Below, one piece after another: positions 27,668 through 36,722 of a stretch of DNA of 46,904 bases. Location of the stretch: positions 1 through 46,904 of the forward strand of contig JAUTCN010000017.1 in NCBI GenBank assembly GCA_030673965.1, read 5' to 3'. The DNA comes from Fusobacterium sp. JB019. GTDB taxonomy: Bacteria > Fusobacteriota > Fusobacteriia > Fusobacteriales > Fusobacteriaceae. Within the stretch, counting starts at the first letter, position 1. Each line of letters opens with the position of its first letter. The notes under the pieces were generated by a model. It ran no database searches, had not been told where the DNA came from, and worked only from the letters and a program-made list of their open reading frames with translations. Both the position numbers and the translations under genes were made by a program.

Positions 27668-28722
27668 AAAAGTTAGTTAATTTTGCTTCTTCACTTCTTG
27701 CTGTTATTGCTGGTTTGGTTTTTGGATTAATAATTTTATTTATCACAAATTCACAAGATGCAATTGCAGGATTTCAAACTATTTTAGCAGGAGGACTTTC
27801 AAATGGTATATCAGGTGTGGGGCAGGTACTTTATCTTGCAACACCTATAATAATGACAGGTCTTTCAGTTGGTTTTGCTTTTAAAACAGGATTGTTTAAT
27901 ATAGGAGCTTCTGGTCAATTTACTTTAGGAGCCTTTGTTGCAGTTTATATTGGAATAAAGGGAAGCTTTTTAGGACCAGTTCACTGGGTAGTTGCTTTAA
28001 TTGCTGCAGGGATAGCAGGTGCTATTTGGGGATTTATTCCAGGAATTTTAAAGGCAAGATTTAATGTAAATGAAGTTATTTCTTCTATAATGATGAATTA
28101 TATAGGAATGTATTTTGTTAATATGTTAGTTTTTAGAAATATATATGATTCTGGAAGAAATCAATCTTTACCAGTTGCAAGCACAGCTTTAATACCTAAA
28201 GCTGGTCTTAATACTTTGTTTAGAGCAAGAAATTTAAATATAGGAATATTTATAGCTTTGTTATTTGTAATTCTTATGTATATATTATTAGAAAAGACAA
28301 CCTTTGGTTATGAATTAAAGGCTTGTGGTCAGAATAAAGACGCAGCTAAATATGCTGGAATTAATTCAAAAAGAAATATTGCCCTTTCAATGACAATTGC
28401 AGGTGCTCTTGCAGGAATTGGTGGAGCTTTATTATATCTAGCAGGTAGTGGGAAATATTTACAAGTTGTAGATATAATTGCCCCAGAAGGTTTTAGTGGG
28501 ATATCAGTTGCCCTACTTGGTCTTTCTAATCCAATTGGAATATTATTCTCTGGAATATTTATAGCTCATATTATAGTTGGCGGAAATTATTTACAACTTT
28601 ATAATTATGTTCCTGAAGTTATTGATATGATAATTTCTGTAATTATATATTGTGGTGCATTTTCACTTTTATTTAGAGCTGTGTTAAAGAGACTAATTAC
28701 AAGAAGAGAGGAGAAGAAATAA
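27664..28722 (+). CDS. ABC transporter permease, BMP/nucleoside type (YufP-like)
   Basis: The 352-residue permease of the branched-chain/ribose type (BPD_transp_2) has about nine membrane segments. The conserved FKTGLFNIGASGQF...G and ISSIMMNYIGMYFVN segments are typical of YufP. It overlaps the ATPase gene by four bases, so it is translationally coupled. The partner is the next permease. Confidence 0.9.
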   Translation: MKKLVNFASSLLAVIAGLVFGLIILFITNSQDAIAGFQTILAGGLSNGISGVGQVLYLATPIIMTGLSVGFAFKTGLFNIGASGQFTLGAFVAVYIGIKGSFLGPVHWVVALIAAGIAGAIWGFIPGILKARFNVNEVISSIMMNYIGMYFVNMLVFRNIYDSGRNQSLPVASTALIPKAGLNTLFRARNLNIGIFIALLFVILMYILLEKTTFGYELKACGQNKDAAKYAGINSKRNIALSMTIAGALAGIGGALLYLAGSGKYLQVVDIIAPEGFSGISVALLGLSNPIGILFSGIFIAHIIVGGNYLQLYNYVPEVIDMIISVIIYCGAFSLLFRAVLKRLITRREEKK

Positions 28723-28725
28723 ATT

Positions 28726-29679
28726 ATGAGTATATTATATTTTTTAGTTCAACAAACAATGTTTTTTTCCATTCCTCTTTTAATAGTGGCTTTAGGGGGA
28801 ATGTATTCAGAAAGAAGTGGTATTGTTAATATCGCACTAGAGGGAATAATGATAATGGGAGCTTTTGTAAGTGTATTCTTTATATCTTCTTATAATGATG
28901 CTATGAATCCACAATTATTATTAATATTAGCTGTTCTTGTGGCAGGACTTTCTGGAGGAGTATTTGCTCTTTTCCATGCTTTTGCTTCAATAAATTTAAA
29001 GGCAGATCAAGTAATAAGTGGTACTGCTCTTAATATGTTTGCTCCAGCCTTTGCTATATTTATAGCAAGAACTTTTGGTGGAACTCAGTATATTCAATTT
29101 GTGGATAAGTTTCATATAGTTAAGGTTCCAGTACTTGGAAGTATTCCTATAGTGGGAAGATTATTTTTTCAAAATGCCTATATAACTACATATATTGGTT
29201 TTTTAATATTTATAGTAGCTGCATTTGTAATTAAATATACTAGATTTGGTCTTAGACTTAGATCCTGCGGGGAACATCCTCAAGCAGCAGATTCTGTTGG
29301 TATAAATGTTTATAAAATAAGATATGCAGGTGTTTTTATTTCAGGAATATTAGCTGGAATAGGAGGAATAGCCTTTGTAATACCAACATCTACTAATTTT
29401 GATGCCTCTGTTGCAGGATATGGATTCTTAGCTTTAGCTGTTTTAATATTTGGTCAATGGAGAAGTAATAAAATATTTATAGCTGCATTTTTCTTTGGGA
29501 TAATGAAAACAGTTTCAAGTACATATTCAGGAATACCTATATTAAAAGATTTACCTATTCCAAATGAAATATATAAAATGGCACCTTATATTGCTACTTT
29601 AGTTGTTTTAGTTTTCTTTTCTAAGAAATCTCAAGCACCAAGAGCAGAAGGTATACCATATGATAAAGGAAGCCGTTAA
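28726..29679 (+). CDS. ABC transporter permease, BMP/nucleoside type (YufQ-like)
   Basis: The 317-residue permease is the smaller half of the pair. GMYSERSGIVNIALEGIMIMGAF and LRSCGEHPQAADSVGINVYKIRY are characteristic of the YufQ side. It begins three bases after the previous stop and is followed by the substrate-binding lipoprotein gene. Confidence 0.9.
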   Translation: MSILYFLVQQTMFFSIPLLIVALGGMYSERSGIVNIALEGIMIMGAFVSVFFISSYNDAMNPQLLLILAVLVAGLSGGVFALFHAFASINLKADQVISGTALNMFAPAFAIFIARTFGGTQYIQFVDKFHIVKVPVLGSIPIVGRLFFQNAYITTYIGFLIFIVAAFVIKYTRFGLRLRSCGEHPQAADSVGINVYKIRYAGVFISGILAGIGGIAFVIPTSTNFDASVAGYGFLALAVLIFGQWRSNKIFIAAFFFGIMKTVSSTYSGIPILKDLPIPNEIYKMAPYIATLVVLVFFSKKSQAPRAEGIPYDKGSR

Positions 29680-29707
29680 TTACATTAAAAATATAAAGGG
29701 GGAATGT

Positions 29708-30784
29708 ATGAAAAAAATCTTATGTTTTATGTCAATGATTTTAGCTGTTGTATTTGTAGGTTGTGGTGGAAAAGAAGAAGGTGGAGCTTCTAAAACAAAA
29801 GTTTATGAATATGCTCTAGTAACAGATGTTGGAACAATAGATGATAAATCATTTAATCAAGGAGCTTGGGAAGGTGTTCAAGCTTATACTAAAGAAAAAC
29901 ATTTACCAGCAAAATATTATAAGCCAATAGAAAAATCTGATGAAGCTTATATGACAAGTATGAGACTTGCTATAAAGGGTGGTGCAAAGGTTGTTGTTTG
30001 TCCAGGGTTCTTATTTGAAAATCCAGTTTGGAATTTACAACAAGAATATCCAGATGTTAAATTTATTATATTAGATGGTGCTCCTCATTCAGGAAACTAT
30101 AAATATGATATTAAAGATAATACAGTTGCAGTTTTCTATGCTGACCAGCAAGCTGGTTTCTTAGCAGGATATGCAGCAGTTAAAGATGGATATAGAAATT
30201 TAGGATTTATGGGTGGAATTGCAGTTCCTCCAGTTGTAAACTTTGGTTATGGATATGTTCAAGGTGCAGATTACGCAGCTAAAGAATTAGGAATTGATGA
30301 TGTTAAGATTAAATATACTTATTTAGGAAGTTTTGGACCTTCTCCTGAAAATATGGCAAAGGCAGCTTCTTGGTATAATGGAGATACTGATGTAATATTT
30401 GCTTGTGCAGGTGGAGCAGGAAACTCTGTAATGAAAGCTGCTGAAACAGCAGGAAAAGCAATGATCGGTGTTGACGTTGACCAATCAAGTGAATCTGAAT
30501 CTGTAATAACTTCTTCAATGAAAAATTTAGGAAAATCTGTTCATGATATTCTTAATTTATATGAAAAAGGAGAATTCCCAGGTGGTCAAATGTTACGTTT
30601 AGGTGCTGAAAGTGGTAACGTAGGTCTTCCAATGGAAACTTCTAGATTTAAGAAATTTACTAAAGATGATTATGATATGATATATGATAAAATAGCTAAT
30701 AATGAAATTGAAATTCAAACAAATTTAATTCCTGAAGTAACAGGTTTAAAAGTAGACAAAGTACAAGTTGAATTAGTTAAATAA
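29708..30784 (+). CDS. BMP-family substrate-binding lipoprotein (nucleoside)
   Basis: About 358 residues starting at MKKILCFMSMIL; the ATG at 29708 follows GGGGGAATGT. The upstream in-frame ATG at 29660 overlaps the permease gene and is rejected. A lipoprotein signal ends at VGC. The mature protein has the BMP hallmark VTDVGTIDDKSFNQGAWEG, as in Treponema TmpC/PnrA and Bacillus BmpA-type purine-nucleoside receptors. Likely ligand: purine nucleosides (family knowledge). Last gene of the importer operon. Confidence 0.92.
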   Translation: MKKILCFMSMILAVVFVGCGGKEEGGASKTKVYEYALVTDVGTIDDKSFNQGAWEGVQAYTKEKHLPAKYYKPIEKSDEAYMTSMRLAIKGGAKVVVCPGFLFENPVWNLQQEYPDVKFIILDGAPHSGNYKYDIKDNTVAVFYADQQAGFLAGYAAVKDGYRNLGFMGGIAVPPVVNFGYGYVQGADYAAKELGIDDVKIKYTYLGSFGPSPENMAKAASWYNGDTDVIFACAGGAGNSVMKAAETAGKAMIGVDVDQSSESESVITSSMKNLGKSVHDILNLYEKGEFPGGQMLRLGAESGNVGLPMETSRFKKFTKDDYDMIYDKIANNEIEIQTNLIPEVTGLKVDKVQVELVK

Positions 30785-30806
30785 AAAGATATTTATATAT
30801 AAATAG

Positions 30807-30840
30807 AAATCTCCTTGGAATAATCCAAGGAGATTTTTTA
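30807..30840. terminator. Strong terminator between convergent importer and gltS
   Basis: A perfect 13-bp stem, AAATCTCCTTGGA with its complement, loop ATAA, followed by T6. It also lies just past the gltS stop on the minus strand. Confidence 0.9.
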
Positions 30841-30865
30841 GTACAACTTAGGGGTAATACTAAAG

Positions 30866-32089
30866 TTATTTAAATAGATTAATTGCAGTGATAATGATTG
30901 GCATTTGGAAAATATCAATTAGAAATGCCCCAGTAAGAGGAATTATTAAATAAGGATTTACAGTATATCCATATCTTCCACTAACTTCTCCCATGTTAAT
31001 CATTGCATTTGTAGTAGCTCCAAGTCCAGATCCACACATTCCTGATACCATAACTGCAGCGTCATAATCACTACCCATAGCTCTAAACACAATAAATCTT
31101 GTATAAAGGAACATAAATGTAACTTGGCAAAGTAGAATTATAATCATAGGAACTGCTAAAGCTGCTAATTCCCAAAGTTTTAAAGAGATTAAAGCCATTG
31201 AAAGGAATATGTTTAGAGAAGTTTCTCCGATTATATTTATTAAATTTCTATCCATATCAAACCACTGATGTTTAATATTTAAGTTATTGAATATTATTGC
31301 ACAAAACATTGCTCCAACATAAGAAGGTAAAGCTAAGTTAAAACTATGTTTTAAAAGATTACTAAGAGAAATCCCAACAGTCATAATAATAGCAAGCATT
31401 GATATATGTCTTAACATAGAATTAAGATTTATTTCTTTTTTATCAATATCTATTTTAAGTCCAACTTCATTTTCATTTACAACATCTTTAGGTTTTAATT
31501 TATATTTTTTTATTAAACTAATTGCTAAAGGTGCTCCAAGTAATCCACCAGCTACAAGTCCAAAAGTAGCGGAAGAAAGGGCCATTGTAAGAGATCCGGT
31601 AACTCCTAAACCTTCAACTGTTTGTCCAAAAGCTCCAGCTGCTCCGTGCCCTCCAGACATTGAAACAGATCCTGCAAGAACTCCAAGAAGAGGATTAATT
31701 CCAGTAAACTTAGCAACAGATACACCAATAACTGTTTGCATAAGAGTCATGAATCCACTTAAAAGCCAAAAGAAGATTAGAAGTTTTCCACCTTTTTTAA
31801 GACCATCAATTGAAGATCCTAAACCAATAGTGGTGAAGAAAACTACCATAAATGGTGTTTGGAAAGCATTGTTATATTGGATGCTTCCAATATGTGTAGT
31901 TCTTATAAGTAAATGAAATATTGCAAATAAAAGTCCACCTAAAACAGCAGCGGGCACTCCAAATCTGTGTAAAAAGTTAAGTTTCTTCTTTAAAACTTTT
32001 CCAACGTAAAGTGATATAAGCCCAATGGCAACAGTTCCAACCATGTCGAAATTAAAAAGTATTCCCAGGTCATTAAAGCTAAAATTCAT
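30866..32089 (-). CDS. gltS: Sodium/glutamate symporter
   Basis: The 407-residue membrane protein is of the GltS family, with two related halves: GVPAAVLGGL, GSVSMSGGHGAAGAFG in the first, and MCGSGLGATTNAMINMGEVSGRYG in the second. It moves glutamate with Na+ across the inner membrane. It is last in the minus-strand hutD-hutG-gltS unit, 27 bases after hutG. The context suggests handling of glutamate made from, or taken up beside, histidine; direction in vivo is not determinable. AGGAGG precedes the ATG. Confidence 0.93.
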   Translation of the reverse strand: MNFSFNDLGILFNFDMVGTVAIGLISLYVGKVLKKKLNFLHRFGVPAAVLGGLLFAIFHLLIRTTHIGSIQYNNAFQTPFMVVFFTTIGLGSSIDGLKKGGKLLIFFWLLSGFMTLMQTVIGVSVAKFTGINPLLGVLAGSVSMSGGHGAAGAFGQTVEGLGVTGSLTMALSSATFGLVAGGLLGAPLAISLIKKYKLKPKDVVNENEVGLKIDIDKKEINLNSMLRHISMLAIIMTVGISLSNLLKHSFNLALPSYVGAMFCAIIFNNLNIKHQWFDMDRNLINIIGETSLNIFLSMALISLKLWELAALAVPMIIILLCQVTFMFLYTRFIVFRAMGSDYDAAVMVSGMCGSGLGATTNAMINMGEVSGRYGYTVNPYLIIPLTGAFLIDIFQMPIIITAINLFK

Positions 32090-32116
32090 ATTTTTCCTCC
32101 TCTAAACTTAAATTAT

Positions 32117-33013
32117 TTATTTTTTGGAATTTAACATCATATTGTATATTAAAACCCCAACTAATTTAGCAGTTCTCATGTCTATATCATAATTCGGATT
32201 AACTTCAGCAAAGTCAACACATACAACTTTTTTAGTTTCTAGAATTTCTTGAAAAATTCTTTGTCCCTTTCTAGGGTCAAGTCCTAAAATAGTTGGAGCA
32301 GAAACTCCAGGTGCATAAACTGCGTCAAACACATCCATACAGAAAGTGATATAGATTATATCCACACTATCACAATATTCTTTTAATTTTTTAATTATAA
32401 TTTCTTCTTTTTCTTCTTCATCTAAAATTAAAGAATTATATTTTTTAGCTGTTTCAATTAAACGTTTTGTATTTCCTTGTTTTTTGAATCCAATAATTGA
32501 ATATTTAGCATTTTTGTCAGAATCTAATATTTGTTTAAATGAAGTTCCAGAGCTAACTCCATCTTCGTAAGGCCTCATATCTAAATGAGTATCAAAATTA
32601 ATTATTCCAAGTTTTTTATCAGGATAAGCTTTTCTTATTCCCATGTAAGAACCATAAGCTATATCGTGTCCTCCACCTAGTCCAATTGGAAAATTCTTTT
32701 TATTTATAACATCAGCTATTTTGTTAGAATATTCCTCTTGTGCCTCTTCTAATTTTCTATTAGAAAGATTATAATAATCATAAATTTCTAAATCATCAAT
32801 TTTTGGAAAAGATTGCATAGCTTTTCTAATGGAATCAGATCCACCTTCAGCACCAGGTCTTCCTAAATTTCTTTTAACTCCGTCATCTGTATCATATCCT
32901 ACAAAACAATAACCAGAGTTTTCTTTCATATCTTTAGCATCTTTTATTATTTGCCAAAGTCTTAAATCCATTTCTTCGTTACTATCGAATCTTCCATTCC
33001 ATAATGTATTCAT
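32117..33013 (-). CDS. hutG: Formimidoylglutamase (arginase family), copy 2
   Basis: About 298 residues, paralogous to the product of 18828-19724 over its whole length (shared GYDTDDGVKRNLGRPGAE, GLGGGHDIAYGSY, NFDTHLDMR, FCMDVFD...APGVSAP). All metal-binding His/Asp positions are kept, with the same Cys in place of the first Asp of DxD. The start is set at MNTLWNG (33013), with GGGAGG at proper distance; an ATG five codons earlier sits in the ribosome site. It lies 20 bases after hutD. Two functional copies in separately controlled operons imply distinct induction. Confidence 0.9.
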   Translation of the reverse strand: MNTLWNGRFDSNEEMDLRLWQIIKDAKDMKENSGYCFVGYDTDDGVKRNLGRPGAEGGSDSIRKAMQSFPKIDDLEIYDYYNLSNRKLEEAQEEYSNKIADVINKKNFPIGLGGGHDIAYGSYMGIRKAYPDKKLGIINFDTHLDMRPYEDGVSSGTSFKQILDSDKNAKYSIIGFKKQGNTKRLIETAKKYNSLILDEEEKEEIIIKKLKEYCDSVDIIYITFCMDVFDAVYAPGVSAPTILGLDPRKGQRIFQEILETKKVVCVDFAEVNPNYDIDMRTAKLVGVLIYNMMLNSKK

Positions 33014-33033
33014 AATGTCCTCCCCCATTTATT

Positions 33034-33582
33034 TTAAATTTCTACATATCCATAAAATAATTTTGCTTTTTCAGATTTAAAATTAATTTCTTCTTCATCA
33101 AAAATAGCAATTTCTCCAGTTTTTAAAATAGAATCATTAATTAAAATTTCACCAGATATGGCGTAAATAAAAGAGATTCTATTTTTAAAGCTTAGATTAT
33201 GTATTTCATTATTAGCAATTTCTTTAAAATAAAAATCTCCAATGCCCTTATTGTTTATAATTAAATTAAAATCAGTGACCTTTCCCTTAGAATTAGTTGT
33301 CCAGTCTCCAGAAAAATGATCAATATCATAAGGATTTAATATAATATGATGATGATCCAGATGATTTAATTCCATTTTCCCTTTAAGTACTGAGATAACC
33401 CTATTCATGTTATCAAATTTTGTAAATATACTTTCCTCTAGCTCAGTAGTAGCAGTACTTATTCTGAATTTAAAGTCTCTTTTTTTAAAGTCGCAATTTT
33501 CAGGATAAATATATAGTTGTTTAGTTATACCACCGCTCCATTTGCTAATTATTCCTTGGTTTTCAGATAATATTTTAAGCAT
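33034..33582 (-). CDS. hutD: HutD-family cupin protein
   Basis: The 182-residue protein has the HutD pattern WSGGITKQLYIYPE near the N-terminus, FRISTATTELEESIFTKF, SVLKGKMEL, FSGDW and TDFNLI. HutD proteins are bicupin proteins of the hut pathway, thought to help keep histidine degradation in check; the biochemical role is unsettled. It is first gene of the minus-strand hutD-hutG-gltS operon. AAGGGTGG precedes the ATG. The promoter carries the 17-bp palindrome. Confidence 0.88.
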   Translation of the reverse strand: MLKILSENQGIISKWSGGITKQLYIYPENCDFKKRDFKFRISTATTELEESIFTKFDNMNRVISVLKGKMELNHLDHHHIILNPYDIDHFSGDWTTNSKGKVTDFNLIINNKGIGDFYFKEIANNEIHNLSFKNRISFIYAISGEILINDSILKTGEIAIFDEEEINFKSEKAKLFYGYVEI

Positions 33583-33612
33583 ATAACCACCCTTTCTATA
33601 AAATTTATATTG

Positions 33613-33640
33613 TATATAGATTTTTCAGCTTTCTAAGTAA
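33613..33640 (-). promoter_or_regulatory. Candidate hutD operon promoter
   Basis: Minus strand: TTACTT (33635-33640), a 16-base spacer, TATATA (33613-33618). The -35 overlaps the palindrome, so bound repressor would block it. Confidence 0.4.
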
Positions 33641-33652
33641 CACCGTGTTACT
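33636..33652. promoter_or_regulatory. 17-bp palindromic operator (TetR-type)
   Basis: AGTAACAC-C-GTGTTACT is an exact palindrome about an odd centre. It lies between divergent tetR and hutD genes and overlaps the hutD -35. Length and symmetry fit TetR operators. Confidence 0.65.
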
Positions 33653-33760
33653 AAGATAATTTATGATAGCATTTTATTTTTAAAAAAACAAGAGAAATTT
33701 GTAGAAAAAGAGGATTTATCATATAAAAAATAAATGGTATGTATTAATAGGAAACATGTT

Positions 33761-33788
33761 TTGCTTATTTTCTGATTTATGCTATAAT
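33761..33788 (+). promoter_or_regulatory. Promoter of the TetR regulator
   Basis: TTGCTT (33761-33766), a 16-base spacer, extended -10 TGC-TATAAT (TATAAT at 33783-33788). Confidence 0.65.
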
Positions 33789-33835
33789 TATAACAAACAA
33801 AGTTTATAATAAGAAAAACATTCGAGGGGTAATGT

Positions 33836-34516
33836 ATGGATTTTGAAAGAGTTAAAAATGAAGAACAAAGAAGAATAAGGGTGCAGCAGATAAAGGATGC
33901 TGCTATAAAAATATTCGATAAACGAAAATATTTGGATATTACCCTTGCAGAAATAGCTAAAGAAACTAAATTCACAAGAGGAAATTTATATAAATATGTT
34001 TCTTCTAAGGAAGAGATTTATTTGCTGGTTTTAGTTGATGAATTTAGAAAACTTTTAGAAAATTTAAAAGCAAATATTGATCGTAAATTTTCAAAAGAAG
34101 TTGATAAATTTTCAGATATAATGGCAGAAACAATTAATGCTCATGTGAGGTTTTTAAAGTTGTATTCTATTTTATATACAGTACTTGAAAAGAATGCATC
34201 TGAAGAAAAGCTCATAGAATTTAAGGAAAATTTTAGTAGTTGTATGGATGAATTATTTTCCATTATTAAATTAGCTTTTCCAGAGTTAACTATAAAACAA
34301 ATAAGGAAATTTATGGAAGTTTTAGGATGCTTTATAATTGGATTTTATCCTCTAGCTAATCCAGATCCTATCCAAAAGGAGGCTTTTATAAAGTCATCCA
34401 CTGGATATTATCCTTCAAAATTTGTACAAACTTTAAAAGAACAGATAATTTTTAATCTGAAAAATGTAACATATTCAGATGGAAAAATATTCTCTATTCC
34501 TTATAGATTAGTTTAG
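33836..34516 (+). CDS. TetR-family transcriptional regulator
   Basis: The 226-residue protein has an N-terminal TetR HTH (about 15-62: IKDAAIKIFDKRKYLDITLAEIAKETKFTRGNLYKYVSSKEEIY) and a helical ligand domain not assignable to a known effector. It is divergent from hutD-hutG-gltS across a perfect palindrome and lies upstream of the 5-oxoprolinase operon, so it may sense a histidine or glutamate metabolite (inference). The start ATG follows GAGGGG. It has its own terminator at 34523. Confidence 0.9.
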   Translation: MDFERVKNEEQRRIRVQQIKDAAIKIFDKRKYLDITLAEIAKETKFTRGNLYKYVSSKEEIYLLVLVDEFRKLLENLKANIDRKFSKEVDKFSDIMAETINAHVRFLKLYSILYTVLEKNASEEKLIEFKENFSSCMDELFSIIKLAFPELTIKQIRKFMEVLGCFIIGFYPLANPDPIQKEAFIKSSTGYYPSKFVQTLKEQIIFNLKNVTYSDGKIFSIPYRLV

Positions 34517-34522
34517 ATATCA

Positions 34523-34563
34523 AACACTTTCTTTAATTTTGAAATTAAAGAGGGTGTTTTTTT
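34523..34563 (+). terminator. Terminator of tetR
   Basis: AACACTTTCTTTAATTT pairs with AAATTAAAGAGGGTGTT (G-T pairs in the middle), then T8. Confidence 0.8.
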
Positions 34564-34600
34564 ATTCAAGGTATATATATAAAAAAAATAAAAAAAAGAG

Positions 34601-34628
34601 TTGCTATTTAAAAATTATATGATATAAT
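34601..34628 (+). promoter_or_regulatory. Promoter of the 5-oxoprolinase operon
   Basis: TTGCTA (34601-34606), a 16-base spacer, extended -10 TGA-TATAAT (TATAAT at 34623-34628). The leader is about 80 bases with short CATGG/CCATG arms of unknown meaning. Confidence 0.7.
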
Positions 34629-34715
34629 ACTTAAAAAATTTATCAGAAAATCCAATTCATGGGGTATACTTAAACCATGTGGGTGTAAAAATTTTAATAT
34701 TGAGGAGGCTACAAA

Positions 34716-35468
34716 ATGAAAATTGACTTAAATTGTGATTTAGGAGAAAGTTTTGGAGTGTACAAAATTGGTATGGATGAAGAAGTTTTAAAATATATTT
34801 CTTCTGCCAATGTTGCTTGCGGATGGCATGCTGGGGATTCAGTTGTTATGGGGAAAACAGTTGAGTTAGCAAAAAAGAATAATGTTGCAGTTGGAGCTCA
34901 TCCAGGATTTCCTGATTTAGTAGGTTTTGGTAGGAGAACTTTAAATGTCTCACCAAAGGAATTAAAATCTTATGTTAAATATCAAGTAGGGGCGTTACTT
35001 GCATTTAGTAAAAGTGAAGGATTAAAAATGCAACATGTTAAACCTCATGGAGCTATGTATAATATGGCTGCAAAGGATTATGATCTTGCTTTAGCTATAG
35101 CGGAAGCTATAAAAGAAGTTGATGATAGTTTAATCTTAATGGGGCTAGCAAATAGTGAAATGATAAGAGCAGGAAAAGATGTGGGGATTAAAGTTGCAAA
35201 TGAAGTATTTGCAGATAGAGCCTATAATGATGATGGAACTCTTGTTTCAAGAGCATTAGAAGGTGCAGTAATTCATGATAAAGATTTAGCTATATCAAGA
35301 GTTATTAGAATGGTAAAAGAAGGAAAAGTTGAAAGTATTAATGGAAAAGATATTGATTTAGTACCACAATCTATATGTATCCATGGGGATAATCCAGAAG
35401 CTTTGGAATTTGCTAAAAATATAAGAGAAGCACTTGTGAAAGAAGGAATTGAAATATCATCTTTATAA
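34716..35468 (+). CDS. pxpA: 5-oxoprolinase (ATP-dependent) subunit A, LamB/YcsF family
   Basis: PxpA with PxpB and PxpC opens 5-oxoproline (pyroglutamate) to glutamate using ATP. The 250-residue protein has the family start [11 protein letters not shown] and the conserved [34 protein letters not shown] and FADRAY segments. AGGAGG precedes the ATG. It is first gene of an operon with an Nramp-like transporter, pxpB, pxpC and a nitrilase-family hydrolase; Bacillus has a comparable ycsF-ycsG-kipI-kipA order. Confidence 0.95.
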   Translation: MKIDLNCDLGESFGVYKIGMDEEVLKYISSANVACGWHAGDSVVMGKTVELAKKNNVAVGAHPGFPDLVGFGRRTLNVSPKELKSYVKYQVGALLAFSKSEGLKMQHVKPHGAMYNMAAKDYDLALAIAEAIKEVDDSLILMGLANSEMIRAGKDVGIKVANEVFADRAYNDDGTLVSRALEGAVIHDKDLAISRVIRMVKEGKVESINGKDIDLVPQSICIHGDNPEALEFAKNIREALVKEGIEISSL

Positions 35469-35486
35469 AATAATGGGGGGATACAA

Positions 35487-36713
35487 ATGACGAAAACTAA
35501 CACAGCTAAAATAGATGCAACGAAGGATAAAAAAAATAAAGGAGCAATAATAGGAGCAGCATTTATTATGGCTACTTCAGCGGTAGGACCAGGATTTTTA
35601 ACTCAAACAGCGGTATTTACAGAGAGATTTAATTCTAATTTTGCCTTTGCAATATTAATGGTTACAATAGCTACTATAATTGTTCAGTTAAATATATGGA
35701 GAGTTATTTGTGTTTCAGGAATGAGAGGGCAAGATATTGCAAATAAAGTATTTCCAGGACTTGGATATTTTGTAGCCTTTTTAGTTGCTCTTGGAGGACT
35801 TGCTTTCAATATAGGAAATATAGGTGGAGCAGCTCTAGGATTAAATGTATTATTTGGAATGAATACGACAGTTGGAGTGTTATTAGCAGGAGCTTTAGGA
35901 GCTTTTGTATTCTTACAAAAAGATATGGGAAATATAATGGATAGACTTACAAAAGTTTTAGGAGCTATGATGATAGTTGTTATGACTTATGTTGCAATAT
36001 CTTCTAATCCACCAGTTGGAAGAGCATTACATGATGCTATCTTACCAGAAAGTTACGGAGCATTAAGCTTTTCTGTAATAACTTTACTTGGAGGAACAAT
36101 TGGAGGATATATTACTTTTGCAGGAGCTCATAGACTTGTTGATGCTAATACAAAAGGTATTGAGAATTTAGATAAAATTAATCAAAGTTCTATCTTAGGA
36201 GTATCAGTTGCAGCAATAATCAGAGTTATGCTGTTCTTAGCAGTTCTTGGTGTTGTTTCAACAGGATTTAAATTAGATCCATCTAATCCACCTGCATCAG
36301 CATTTAGAGCAGGAGCAGGAATAGTTGGATATAAAATATTTGGACTAGTAATTTTCTCAGCAGCATTAACATCTATTGTTGGAGCAGCTTATACATCTGT
36401 TTCTTTCTTAAAAACTTTATCAAAAACAGTTATGGAAAATGAAAATAAATTTATAATTGGATTTATTGCTTTTTCTACAGTTGTAATGGCATTTATTGGG
36501 AAACCAGTTGTATTATTAATTCTTGCAGGATCTTTAAATGGATTGATCTTACCTTTAACTTTAGGAATTGTACTTTTAGGATCTAGAAAAGAAGAAATAG
36601 TAGGAAAATATAAGCATTCAAAACTATTAACTGTTCTTGGATGGATAGTAGTTGTAGCTAGTGGATATGCAGGAATGTTATCTTTACAAAATATAATGAA
36701 AATATTTAACTAG
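35487..36713 (+). CDS. Nramp-fold transporter lacking metal motifs (YcsG-like), probable 5-oxoproline permease
   Basis: The 408-residue protein has about 10-11 membrane segments. The Nramp fold is suggested by GPGFL in helix 1 and GGTIGGYITFAGAHR in helix 6. The metal-binding DPGN of helix 1 is replaced (GPGFL-TQTA, residues 34-41) and MPH of helix 6 is AGAH (213-215), so divalent metal transport is unlikely. It sits between pxpA and pxpB, as YcsG does in Bacillus. A role in 5-oxoproline uptake is inferred from position and residue loss. Confidence 0.8.
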   Translation: MTKTNTAKIDATKDKKNKGAIIGAAFIMATSAVGPGFLTQTAVFTERFNSNFAFAILMVTIATIIVQLNIWRVICVSGMRGQDIANKVFPGLGYFVAFLVALGGLAFNIGNIGGAALGLNVLFGMNTTVGVLLAGALGAFVFLQKDMGNIMDRLTKVLGAMMIVVMTYVAISSNPPVGRALHDAILPESYGALSFSVITLLGGTIGGYITFAGAHRLVDANTKGIENLDKINQSSILGVSVAAIIRVMLFLAVLGVVSTGFKLDPSNPPASAFRAGAGIVGYKIFGLVIFSAALTSIVGAAYTSVSFLKTLSKTVMENENKFIIGFIAFSTVVMAFIGKPVVLLILAGSLNGLILPLTLGIVLLGSRKEEIVGKYKHSKLLTVLGWIVVVASGYAGMLSLQNIMKIFN

Positions 36714-36722
36714 GGGGAGTTT

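Noticed and set aside
34655-34676. Riboswitch in the pxpA leader
   Set aside because: Only 5-bp CATGG/CCATG arms with a 12-base loop were found; the leader matches no riboswitch class I can recognise.
35487-36713. Manganese transporter MntH
   Set aside because: The DPGN and MPH metal motifs are absent.
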